NCBI GenBank assembly: GCA_009746045.1
Contig: RPFO01000716.1
Span: 29,978 to 93,977 of the forward strand
From: Mesostigma viride
Taxonomy: Eukaryota; Streptophyta; Mesostigmatophyceae; Mesostigmatales; Mesostigmataceae
Length of the DNA stretch: 64,000 nucleotides
Direction: 5' to 3'
This document shows positions 47,684 to 58,324 of the stretch, piece by piece. The notes under the pieces are model-generated. The model was not told where the DNA came from. It saw only the letters and a program-made list of their open reading frames with translations, and searched no databases. Every line of letters begins with the position of its first letter. Position 1 is the stretch's first letter. A program made the position numbers and the translations under genes.

Positions 47684-50551
47684 TTCCTATATGACCACCT
47701 GACAAGGCGCTAAGGACCACTCAGTAAGTTAGTAACCCCACAGTGCCACTTCATATGCCATCCAACATGCACCAAATACATGCTGAGTATGTTTACAAAG
47801 TACTAAGGGGTGGCCACGCACCTCATATGTGTTCATCATCCCTCCAGCATGGCCAGCCTTGTAAATATTCTGATGCCTTGTAAATATGTTCATAGCCTTG
47901 ACGATGGTAGCCGTAATATGCCTAAGCAGCATTTCCTATGTTTCTCCCAGGTTAGAGGGTAAGGTTGATGCCACCAAGCTAATCAACTCAACAACACCTC
48001 CTAAACTGTCCTCCCCGGCATATGGATGACAAACTGGGACTATGGAGGGCAAGGAACCAAGTAGGAACATGGTGTATATTATAGCTTGCATGTAGTCATG
48101 CATGTCAACCATGGTTGGCTCATCACATTGTTGTAGTCTTGTCACATCATCATAATAAAGGAAAGCTCAAACAATCATTGGTGCCAGCTATCTACATGCA
48201 GTCACACAAATGCAATATCTCCAACATCATCATCATGCACTAAAACACTAGCCATCCCTGCACGATAAAATGCAAAGAAACCATTGGCGGCCCTTCATCG
48301 CATTAGCGCTGTGACGCCGCTGCGGCCTGCGAAGAGAGGGTGCGTCACTCTCAAACAACAAGAAGCGTCCATACGCACAACATCCTTGCCAGAACTCGTT
48401 TTATGAAATGCCTTATACCTTCCCGAAGAGCTATAGGCTGCGACTGAAGCGGCCCTGAACAATTACTTACCGATAATGGCCGAAAATCTGGCAAAAAGCC
48501 CCAGATCGGTTTAGAATTCGATGCAACCGATATTAACCCTTCAACTGTGTCAACTCGAACCACGAGAACGGACTGAGTTTGGGTATCTTTGTGCGCCTGA
48601 GAGTAACTAGCCAAATAACATTTTCTGGCCCACCCTTGGAACCAAGCATGCTTTTATATCAAATAATGTTTGGGAAATTTGGTTGGTCACATATCCATGC
48701 CCTACACCTGCTAAAAATAGCACCCCCCTCAGGGGGGTACAGTGCACATGGGGTTGGAGACATATATAATGCATTATCGACCATTTACACAAATCAGTTG
48801 GCCCTGGCCTTTTAAAGGCAGTTGATTATAATCATAGACATGCCATCAATGCATTCAATACATGAAATGTCACAAAACTGTGAACGCTAGCTACAAAATG
48901 GCCAAAGCCAGCTGGCACCGTTATAACGGTGCCAGCTGGCAGGGGTATAAATGGTAGCATAACAACACAAAACTTTATTCCAATTGGCATGAAACAACAA
49001 GGGATGCCCAAATGGGCATAATGCACCATACCCAGGTGATAAAACAAGAGACCATGCCATATAACACATGCCAACATGCCACAAGGGGCCAAAATGGCAC
49101 TAGCGCGCGCGGTATATATTGCGCATGACTAGCCAAGGGTGTAGCTAACTGTCAATTAGGCTACCTGGCTAGCTGTATGCCAAACTACAGATCGCGCTTC
49201 TGGGTGCGCAGATACTGCCTCCTACGAGGCCCTGTCAGCTGGGTGCCAGCTGCCAGCGTGCGGGTCGTGCGGCCATTGGCCTCAGCCCACACGCGGCCAG
49301 CCGGGCTGCGGGCTGACAGGGGCTGCATGGCACGCTGGCGGCGGGCGTCGTCGTCGAGGCCAGCCACTGGCCCAGCGTGGAACCTGAGATAAGCCAGCAT
49401 ATAAGACACAAGACCATGTTAAAAAATAGGTGAAAGGCTCATTAATCAAGGCCTCAAGCGCGCGTCAAAGGGGTGGCAAGGAGCTACATCACTAACGCAC
49501 CCAATGAATGACAAAACACCTCCACGTTCTTTGCAACAATAAAGAAAACAAAAGGAACAAGTTGGTAATGCTTCCATGCAGACAGGTATTGGGCATCTCC
49601 ATGTTTGTCACATGCCATGGATGCAAAATAAGGAGGTGGGCGTTGGCCAGCAAAACAAGAAGCCATGCCTAAAACTGGTCAGAAAAGAACTTTTCTCGGG
49701 ATGTTTGAGCCAGGAAAAGCACTGGGTAATCACATTTACCATATTACTAACCAATAGCAACCGTTATCACGCTATTTCCGTTGCAGCCTCAGCTAACAGC
49801 GACCAAACATGGTCTAAAATCTGCTTGACCTGATGGTATTCCACAACCATGACAAGCCGATGCGTAGAGGCAGCAAAACAACAAAATGACAATCACAAGC
49901 CCTCGATTATAACCCTGATATTAGTTAGAAACAATAATACAACCATATACGGTTAACGGAACACGCTAGGAGGCTAGAACGTACCAGGTCGGAACAGCAG
50001 ATTACCTTTCCTGCGGGAGCCAGAACGCCCGATTCATGGACGTAGCCTCGAGCCTTTCCTGGCTGCCAGTTCTAGCAAATCTGGTTGGGAACAACGTCAA
50101 ACGTTTATCCATGCGCAAATATCTCGAAAATTTCCGCCTAGCGACATGCAGCACTCGCACTGTCACCGCCTGGCCGCTAACATGATTTGCTGCGCCTACC
50201 AGCACCCCGAGACCCATCTACGCATCTGCAAACGTTCCATGGCTAGGGGTATAACGTTTTTATGACTTAAAAATCATGCCTACAAAATTTGAGTCCACTA
50301 TGTCAAGCTATTCTCTCGTACCAGTCAGTTGTGTGCACCGCCATAGCCGTGCGCGTCATTATTTTTCATGCACGTCGGTCCCGTTGGACCATGGTACCCC
50401 CCTAACTTTGCTCAAGCATATCTCCCTGGCCAGGTGTCCAAAGTACGGTCTGAAGTGCTCTACGGAAAGCTGACGTCTAGATCTTTCAATCCCGCCAGGT
50501 GGCACCATCAAATTATTTTTGGCGCGGCGCCTGCAAGGCGCACAAACTCAG

Positions 50552-50983
50552 TGTTAGGAGTGAGAAAACAATGTTTGCCACAAAGTTTTACTTTATTTCA
50601 CTCAGATAAAAATAAGTCTCAGTCGGCAGCTGGCCGGCTGCTAGTTCCACCACAGGAGTGTGTGAGGTGTGAGGTACTAAGAGGGCAAACAAGGTGCGTA
50701 GCTTCGCCTTTTAAACAATTCCAGGCTCAGCTACTGGGTAGCAGTTATGATCTACCTACAACGTGGCCACACCAAACCGGTTCTTTTCTGACTGTGTGGC
50801 AGTTACAATCATAACGTGATCTCAAGCCAACCATTCACAACCAAAGTTCAAGGTCAGTCACAGAATGACTGGGTCACTTATGGAACAGAACTTAAACATG
50901 CGGCACATGCCCGTTCATGTAGTCCAGAGCTAGCACTAAACTATAAGTACTAGTTTCAGGCAGGTGTGTCGATACTTCTGACA
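50552..50983 (-). repeat. Copia 3' LTR
   Basis: 432 bp. In element sense it starts TGTCAGAAG and ends CTCCTAACA. It matches the 5' LTR without visible differences. Confidence 0.95.
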
Positions 50984-50991
50984 CCCCCCTT
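50984..50991 (-). other. Copia polypurine tract
   Basis: AAGGGGGG in element sense directly adjoins the 3' LTR. This is the expected plus-strand primer. Confidence 0.8.
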
Positions 50992-51124
50992 ACTCGGCAC
51001 ACAGGCCGGAAAACAAACTCAAGCAAGCCAGAACAAATGTTCACTAAAAGAACTGTAGTATGGGACCAGTGTCACAGGCTAGCAAGTGTGTCCTTATGTT
51101 GTCTCATCACTAATTGCCAGTAAC

Positions 51125-54100
51125 TCAAATACCCAACAACTTGTGTCTGAGCTCCACAAAACGTGGCTCAGGTAGTGCCTTGGTGAGCATGTCGGCGATC
51201 ATCGCTGCCCCAGGAAGGTGAGACACCTGAACGGTGCCATCCGCGACCTTCGCGCGAATGTAGTGGTACTTGACGTCGATGTGCTTGGTACGCCGAGGGT
51301 GAACAGGGTCTCGTGACAGAGCCACAGCACCAGTGTTGTCGCAAAACACCTGAATTGGCCCTGAGGCCGGGTCACCCAACTCCTTGGTGATGGTGAGAAG
51401 GGGACCACCTGCTGCGTGACACCGCACAGGGCCATGTACTCGGCCTCACAGGTGGACAGGGCTGGAGTGGGCTGCTTGCGACTGGTCCACTCCACCGCAG
51501 CACCGCGGTACATGACCACGTTGCCAGTGATTGACTTGCGGTCCACAGGATCGTTTGCCCAGTCGGCATCCGAGTAGGCCACCAGCCCCCCCTGCCCCGA
51601 GTAGGACAGACCCAGGTCCTTGGTGTGTACCGCGTACTGAAGCACCCGGCGTGCCAGCCCAAGGTCGCTTACAGTAGGGTTTTTCATATTCTGAGTCAGC
51701 AGGTTGACTGCGAATGCCAGGTCAGGCCGAGTGCATCCCATCGCATACAGGAGTGCCCCGGTGATCGCTTGGTAGACGCGAGTGTCGTCCGCGTTGAGAA
51801 GCCCCCCCTCACCACGGGGGGTGTTGGGGACGACGGGCGTCTTCACCGCCCGTGGGGAGACCCCAAAGCGCTCAGCGAGGGCCTCCAGATACGGGCCTTG
51901 GTGCAGAAAAACTGTGCGCGCCGGCGGGTCGAGGACCAGGGAGACCCCCAGAAAGAGGGAGGGGGCATCCGTCTCGGTGATCTGGAAGCGCTGGGACACC
52001 CGTTGGGTCCACTGCGATAGCCACTCCGCCGAGGAGTGGGAGACCAGGAGATCGTCGACATGGACGAAGGCAAAACCACCAACATACAGGAACAGACACG
52101 TGTCCGTGGTGCTCTGGACAGCGCCAGTCTCATGGATGAGGTAGTCCCGGAGCGTGTGGTGCCAGTTCCGGGGCGCCTGTTTGAGCCCATAGAGGCTCCG
52201 CCGGAGGCGCCAGAGGTACGTTTGGCCAGTGGGGTCGCGCTCCTCAAAGCCCTTGGGGGGAAGGACATACACGTCCTCCTCCAACTCAGCATAGAGGAAC
52301 GCGGTGCGGACATCCAGCTGCCGGATGGGGTGGCCAGCAGTGCCAGCACGAGCCAAGCCCAGGCGCACGGTGGCAGCACGGACGGTGGGAGCAAAAGTCT
52401 CACCGAAATCAATGCCCTCGCGCTGTGCAAACCCCTTGCACACAAACCGGGCCTTGCACCGCCCATCAGCTTTCTGGGCGAAGACCCACTTGGTGGGTAG
52501 GAGCTTGGCACCGCGCGGAAGATCACGCATATGCAGAAGCTCGTAAACCTGGTGCTCCTGGAGGCTGGCCAGCTCACTCTCCATGGCCGTGCGCCATTCC
52601 GGCAAGGCAAGGGCGGCAGCGGGAGAGGAGGGCACGGACGCAGGCTGGCTATGAAAAGCAGCAGCGAAGCACAGGTCAGCGACAAGTGAGTGATGCGCGT
52701 GGATCCGTGCAGCCTTGGTGACAGGTTGATCCGGCCAGGAAGAAAGTGCGTCATCCAATACATCATCGCCCCCGAAACCAGGGGGAGCGGGGGTGTTACT
52801 GCCATGAGAAAGGTCGCCACACAAGGCAGCACCACGGGAACCCCACACGGGGAGGAGACCTGCAGAGGCACCAGGGGACGCCGGAGGAGAATAGCCGGTG
52901 CTGTCAGCCGTGCTCTCCAGGTCAACCGAGGTACTCAAATGCGGCGGAGGCATCCCCGCCCCGGCGTGTTCATATGACGCCGCAGAACGCGAGTGGCCAG
53001 AGGCCTGTCCGCGCAACAGAGGGGCATGCTGTCGAGCATCTGACACGGTGAGGTAAGATGTCGGCGCCGAGGCAGGAGCCGGAGCCGTCGGAGCATGGCC
53101 GTTCCGCACAAGTGCCTGGATGGCCGCAGCGGCGGCCGGGGGGAGAACGAAACGCTCAGGAGTCCCCCCGATGCTGACATAGCTGTCCTCACGGCCTGCG
53201 GGCAAGGCAGTGGAGGGCGTTGCCGGCCCCCCAGAGTCCTCGGCAGAGGCAGAGGGTAACTGCAAAGGGGCAGGAGTCAGCATGTCGGCGGGAAAGAGGT
53301 CGGCCTCCGCAAAGGGGGCCGCCGGGAGCCACTGCGCAGCCTGCGGGGCCCGGTTGCGCCACGTCTCGTCGAACTGCACGTGCTTGCGCTCGATGACACG
53401 CCCGCCGCCCGTCGCCTTGTCGGGCACCCATACGAGGTAGGCCGGGGAGTCAAGCTTGTATCCCACGAAGAGGCCATCCTCAGCGCGAGAATCAAACTTC
53501 TCACGGGCTGCCCCCTCAACCAAGACGTGGGAGGGGCAGCCAAACACACGCATGCCGGATAAATCCGCAGGGCGCCCATACATGAGGAAGTAGGGCGTTG
53601 CGTGCTCCGGGTTGCTGCGGCAGGGCAGCCTGTTGATGATGTAGATGGCGCATGCAAAGGCTAGAGCCCAGAACTCCTTGCCGAGGCCAGCATGCGCCAG
53701 CATGCTCCTGGTCATGCTAACTGCGACGCCCCAGAATCGCTCCGCCACGCCGTTCTGCTCCGGCGTATAGGGGGACGAGAACTCTTGCCGCACGCCATAC
53801 TCGGCGCAGACGGCGCGCCAGTCCTGGCCAGTGAAAACCGCGTCTTGGTCGGAGCGAAGCTCCACAGGCGCCGTGGCCGCGGACGCCCGGAACGGCTTGA
53901 TCTCCGTGGCCAGGAAGTGACGCAGGCTCCCAACGGCAGCGTCCTTCGTCTTCAAGAAGTAAACCCAGTGAAAACGAGTGGCTTCATCCGTGATGCCCAG
54001 GACATACCGCCAGTCCCCCAACACGGCAGGGGTCCGCATGGGACCTAGCAGGTCGCAGTGCAGGCGATGGCGAGGGGTCGCGCAGCGTGGCGTCGTGCTG

Positions 54101-55161
54101 GGGGGAAAGCTGCTCCGCCGCAAGTGACCGGCAGGGCAGGAAGGACACGTGGGAGCCTTGGGACCGTGGGTCACCATGTTTGAGGCGGGGTCGGCGGCTA
54201 GCCGAGCAATACGATCCGCGCCAGCGTGTCCGAGGCGCAGGTGCCACTGCATCAGGTCCACGGGGGCGGCTGATGTGGCGAGGGCATGGGGCGCCACCCC
54301 GCGGAGCAAGTAAATGCCGTCACACTCCACGAGGGGGAACGTGCGGGTCCCCAAAGTGAGGCGCAGGTGCTTAAAGTCCACATCATGGCCGGCTTTAAAG
54401 AGCTGGCTCACCGAGAGTAGGCGGGCCTGAAGGCCTGGGACATACAAAGCTGGGCCGAGGTGCACGTCCGGGGTGCCGAGCCGGAGAAGCAGAGGGCCCC
54501 TGCCGCCCGCATGCAGATTGCCGCCCGAGCCGGTGATGCGCAGCCGGAAGGCGGGATCAAATCCATCGCCAAAGTCCGCCCGGTGAGGCGTCATGTGGTA
54601 CGTGGCACCCGTGTCAACCACCCACTCCGGGGCACACCTAGCCGAGGCCGTTGCGGCCGTGTGAAGCACAGAAGGAGCGGTGGTTGAGGAACCAGCCGTC
54701 GAGTCCGAGGAGGTGCTGGGGCGGGGTGCCGAGAGACGACTGCCCGAGCGGGACGGGGAAGGCGCAAGGCCGTGCACTGGACGAAGCGAGGCCTGCCCGT
54801 GAGGCTGCACACCGTCGCGCAGGGAAGCACCTAAAGGGTTGGCGCGCAGGGAAGCACACAAAGGGCCTCGACCCACGTGGAACGCGTACGTCGTCTCCAA
54901 GGGAGGCAGGCCTGCGTCGGTGTGATGGGCGTGCCCGGCGCCGTCACCGCGGAGGTGAGCAGGGCGCTGGGCGGGATGGGCAGTCCAGCAGGTGGCGGCG
55001 TCATGTCCAGGCTTGGCGCAGACGGAGCAGGGCGGCCCGCGACCACGCCCGACCCCTGCGCCACCACCGCGACCACCACCGCGCCCGCCGCGCCCCCCGC
55101 TGCTACCGCCATGGCCGTGGCCGTTGCCGTGGCCATTGCCGTGGGCGCGGCCGTTGCCGTG

Positions 55162-55225
<64 letters not shown>

Positions 55226-56231
55226 CTTCCGGTGCCGTTGCTGTTGCCGTTGCCGTTGCCGCGGGCACCGCCATTCCGTGGGCCACGCCCCCGGCCAGGG
55301 GTATGGTACGCGTGGTTGGAGGCAGAGCCAGAATCTGCAGGGGACGGGAGGCCACCCGTCAGCAGATCTTCAACTTCCATCAGGCGCTGCCGCAGGACCG
55401 GAACAGTCTCGACCTCGTCAAGACGGAGGGAGATTAGCGCGGGCCGGTACTCGGCGCGCAGACCGCTGAGGACGCTGGCAATGAAGGCAGCGACTGGGAA
55501 CGTAATGCCTGCAGCCTGTAGCTTGGCGTACAGCAGTTCCGAGCGGTTCACATACGGCTCCACAGTCTCGCGAGCAGTTTGACGAAGTTGGGCCATTTGT
55601 TTCCACAAGTCCAGACGCATGGACTTGGTGAGCTTGCCATGCTCATAGACCTGGATGAGCTTGGTGATGGCCAGACTGCCCAGGCGACGATCCAGGGGGA
55701 GCGTCTGCATCAAGGCACGCGCAGGCCCATCGACGACGGCCAACAAGGCAACGTAAAGGAGCCGATCCAGTTGCACGTTCTGGACAACACCTGCCAGCAC
55801 TCCAAGGAGGCCAGCATAAAGGGAAACAAGGCCCAAGAAATGGTCCTTAAAAGGGATCCACAGCGTCCAATCTGAGCCGGTAAAAACCTTGACCCCACGA
55901 ACATCCTTCAAAAGCTCCTTGCAAGCCACAAAGGAGGCTCGGGCGGGGCCCCCCCCGCCGTACCGCGGCTCAAACCACCACCGTCAACCGCCGGATTCTC
56001 ACCGTCGGGAGCACCGTGGGCGGCGTCCTCGTCACCACCTGGCGGGTGCAAAGCCAGGGCAGCCAGCCCAGCTGCTGCGTCAAAAAATACTTCGCCTGGG
56101 AGACCCGAATCGGTAAGAGTTACGGATGATGCAGTCAAAGCGGCCAGACCGGCAGCGTCATCGGCATCAAAATCGTTACTGCCAGCAGCGCGACCCGCGG
56201 AAGCGACCTGGCTGCGAGTGCCGGAAGCCAT
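51125..56231 (-). CDS. Copia Gag-Pol polyprotein with two apparent -1 frame changes
   Basis: The main frame is 55929-51199 (1576 codons). It holds Gag; an Asn-Gly repeat (about 210-270); a zinc knuckle CSVCAKPGHDAATC (301-314); protease VVDTGA (about 437-442); the integrase HHCC and D-D-E residues (DLLGPM about 626, SDQDAVF about 694, YTPEQNGVAE about 721-730); RT with HVDD (about 1290); and RNase H SDADWAND to CEAEYMAL. Near 51402 the frame leaves the family sequence, which continues in the -1 frame to 51125 (VFCDNTGAVAL, KHIDVKYHYIR). The main frame has no ATG at its start. A 107-codon frame from ATG 56231 leads into it through a run of eight G's, where a -1 shift would fuse them. One more base or programmed shifting at each point restores a full polyprotein. 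Assembly errors in homopolymers are equally possible. Confidence 0.92.
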
Positions 56232-56461
56232 TCCAGCAAAAAAACAGCAAAAAACTCCGAAAAAAAGGTAACGTTGGCCAATAGATTCCGGCCAGGAATC
56301 GAACCAAGCACCTTTCGTATCACGCGCCAGACGGGAATCAAACCTCCGCCTACGCTGTCGTCATGCAAATCTCGCCGAAATACACAAATCTAAAGTCAAC
56401 CGCGAGCAGAGCCTCGGGAAACGACTTTTACCAGCGGTAAGCAGGTCGAAAGGCGTGCGAA

Positions 56462-56477
56462 CCGCACTCCGATGCCA
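56462..56477 (-). other. Copia primer-binding site
   Basis: TGGCATCGGAGTGCGG follows the 5' LTR directly in element sense. It resembles the TGGTATCAGAGC initiator-tRNA-Met site of many Copia elements. The match to the host tRNA is inferred. Confidence 0.6.
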
Positions 56478-56909
56478 TGTTAGGAGTGAGAAAACAATGT
56501 TTGCCACAAAGTTTTACTTTATTTCACTCAGATAAAAATAAGTCTCAGTCGGCAGCTGGCCGGCTGCTAGTTCCACCACAGGAGTGTGTGAGGTGTGAGG
56601 TACTAAGAGGGCAAACAAGGTGCGTAGCTTCGCCTTTTAAACAATTCCAGGCTCAGCTACTGGGTAGCAGTTATGATCTACCTACAACGTGGCCACACCA
56701 AACCGGTTCTTTTCTGACTGTGTGGCAGTTACAATCATAACGTGATCTCAAGCCAACCATTCACAACCAAAGTTCAAGGTCAGTCACAGAATGACTGGGT
56801 CACTTATGGAACAGAACTTAAACATGCGGCACATGCCCGTTCATGTAGTCCAGAGCTAGCACTAAACTATAAGTACTAGTTTCAGGCAGGTGTGTCGATA
56901 CTTCTGACA
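56478..56909 (-). repeat. Copia 5' LTR
   Basis: 432 bp, followed on the + strand by the target duplication CTCAG. It should contain the promoter and the polyadenylation signal. Confidence 0.95.
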
Positions 56910-57340
56910 CTCAGTCCGTTAGAGTGGCGCCAGTTCAACTGGCGCCACGAAAACGGACTCAGTACAGTTTAAGGGTTAACGCCTGCTTGACGGTCAGAAC
57001 AACCCCCGAAACTGCGATTTTACTGCCGCTATTATGAATTCTATTTCATTCCGCGCGACCAAAAACTTCAGATTACCCCCCATATGCCGATGGCATAAAA
57101 AAACAACAGCGATATTGTAAACCAGCTTATTTCCGCCACAAACTAACATCATAAACTCGTCGTCTTTTAGATTCGAGTAAATTTTTTGCATTTCGCCTGC
57201 CCTAGTGTGGTAGTTTCGCCTGAACGCAGTCGCCATGGCCACTTCCGCAAGGGGTGCGCGCACCGTGCACGTGAAATTTATGACCTTCGGTTCCGGCGCG
57301 AATTTTTTGGCGCCAAAAAATTCGGGCATGTCCCGTCCCC

Positions 57341-57445
57341 TTAATTAATTAATTAATTAATTAATTAATTAATTAATTAATTAGACTCGTAATTAATTAA
57401 TTAATTAATTAGACTAGTAATTAATTAATTAATTAATTAATTAGA
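57341..57445. repeat. (TTAA)n array
   Basis: Runs of TTAA broken by GACTCG and GACTAG, next to the end of element B. It leads into the GCTCCCGTTGGGGAGTCACG repeat core at 57447-57480. Confidence 0.9.
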
Positions 57446-57547
57446 CTCGTGCTCCCGTTGGGGAGTCACGCCTGTTACGGAGCATTAATAACCCCGATGG
57501 ATGGATGGATGCAAACAGTCCAACCGGTCTAATCTATCTACAACATC

Positions 57548-57662
57548 TATTAATTAATTAATAGACACGTGACTGCGTCACGTGAGCATAAGTCCTCAGT
57601 GGGAGGGGAACATGGGATGGAATGGATGGTGTAAGCTAATATCTAGGTCCTATGTAGTTAAT
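57548..57662 (-). mobile_element. LINE 3'-end fragment
   Basis: (TTAA)n, hairpin CACGTGACTGCGTCACGTG at 57567-57585, GGGGAACATGGGATGG and CTAGGTCCTA, as in the other LINE 3' ends. Preceded by GATG repeats (57496-57510) and GCAAACAGTCC as at 28330. Confidence 0.85.
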
Positions 57663-58324
57663 ACAGGGGGGCGTCCCCAACATCTACTGCTCCAATTTTG
57701 GTACTTTTGAAATTCCATGCCTGGAGCGCAAAGTTTGCAATATATGTGCCGTTTGTAGCTCTAGCTCTATAATAACCTGACCAACCCCGCATTCCTCAAA
57801 GTACTTAGCACTTGTTGCCTATTCTCATTATGCGAATCACATGATTAGGATGTGCTTCATGATTGCTATTGCTCGAGATTCAATTAAGAATGATTGACAT
57901 CAATAAATGATGAACCAAATAAACCAAATTAGGCCACTTGACAAGTTCATGATCCATTTAAATTGTACAATTAAGCGATTAATTAATTCATAAATCATAC
58001 ATTACATGGGATACCCCCGTCGACGAGCTAGTGGTACGTACAATGAAACATTTGAGTTTGTAACATGTCTCCATGGATATATACATGTATGCTGGACCTC
58101 GCGCATCTCAGCCCTCTAAGAAATGTTATTTGAACTCAGGTCTAGATCTAAATATATACATGATCTGGATAATATTATACACTTCCTTAAAAGAGCATGA
58201 ATCGAGCTTTACAATTCAGGACAAGGAACTCGTTTGCAAATCACGGCTGAAAGGCAAGTGCTCACAACGAAGCACGTGCTCTCAAGGCTGTCCACCTCGT
58301 CCAACCAAGCCCGGGCGAGCTGGC
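57663..58324. other. AT-rich spacer downstream of the transposase-like gene
   Basis: No recognised gene. It should hold the 3' end of the minus-strand gene ending at 58325. Confidence 0.4.

Larger units (their letters stand above)
50552..56909 (-). mobile_element. Ty1/Copia LTR retrotransposon, complete and very young
   Basis: Two 432-bp LTRs (50552-50983 and 56478-56909) look identical by eye and begin TG and end CA on both strands. A 5-bp target duplication CTCAG lies at 50547-50551 and 56910-56914. The minus-strand order is 5' LTR, primer-binding site, gag-pol, polypurine tract, 3' LTR. Gag, protease, integrase, RT, RNase H order assigns it to Copia. Near-identical LTRs mean recent insertion. 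Confidence 0.97.
48533..56979. mobile_element. TTAA-flanked DNA element A, interrupted by the Copia element
   Basis: Left end TTAACCCTTCAACTGT and right end complement TTAACCCTTAAACTGT (one mismatch in 16). It sits in a TTAA of element B: the B-family sequence TTAATATCGG seen intact at about 16511 is split here between 56976 and 48536. Subterminal sequences share GGACTGAG and TGTGCGCCT. Without Copia it is about 2.1 kb and non-coding. Confidence 0.83.
46532..57344 (-). mobile_element. TTAA-flanked DNA element B, host of a nested transposon stack
   Basis: The left end reads TTAAGGGGAGGGGACATGCC. The right end, complemented, reads TTAAGGGGACGGGACATGCC, differing at one base in 20. A perfect 24-bp palindrome centred on GGCGCC lies at 57300-57323. 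Both halves match the element at 16145-17545: the right part (56980-57344) pairs with about 16150-16520 and the left part (47940-48530) with about 16530-17340. Its own sequence is about 2.1 kb. The rest is inserted: a SINE (47413-47683) and element A (48533-56979). No transposase gene seen. Confidence 0.85.

Noticed and set aside
54651-55582. Long plus-strand frames opposite the Copia Gag
   Set aside because: They mirror the Asn-Gly codon repeat of Gag on the other strand. The minus-strand frame has all Copia domains.
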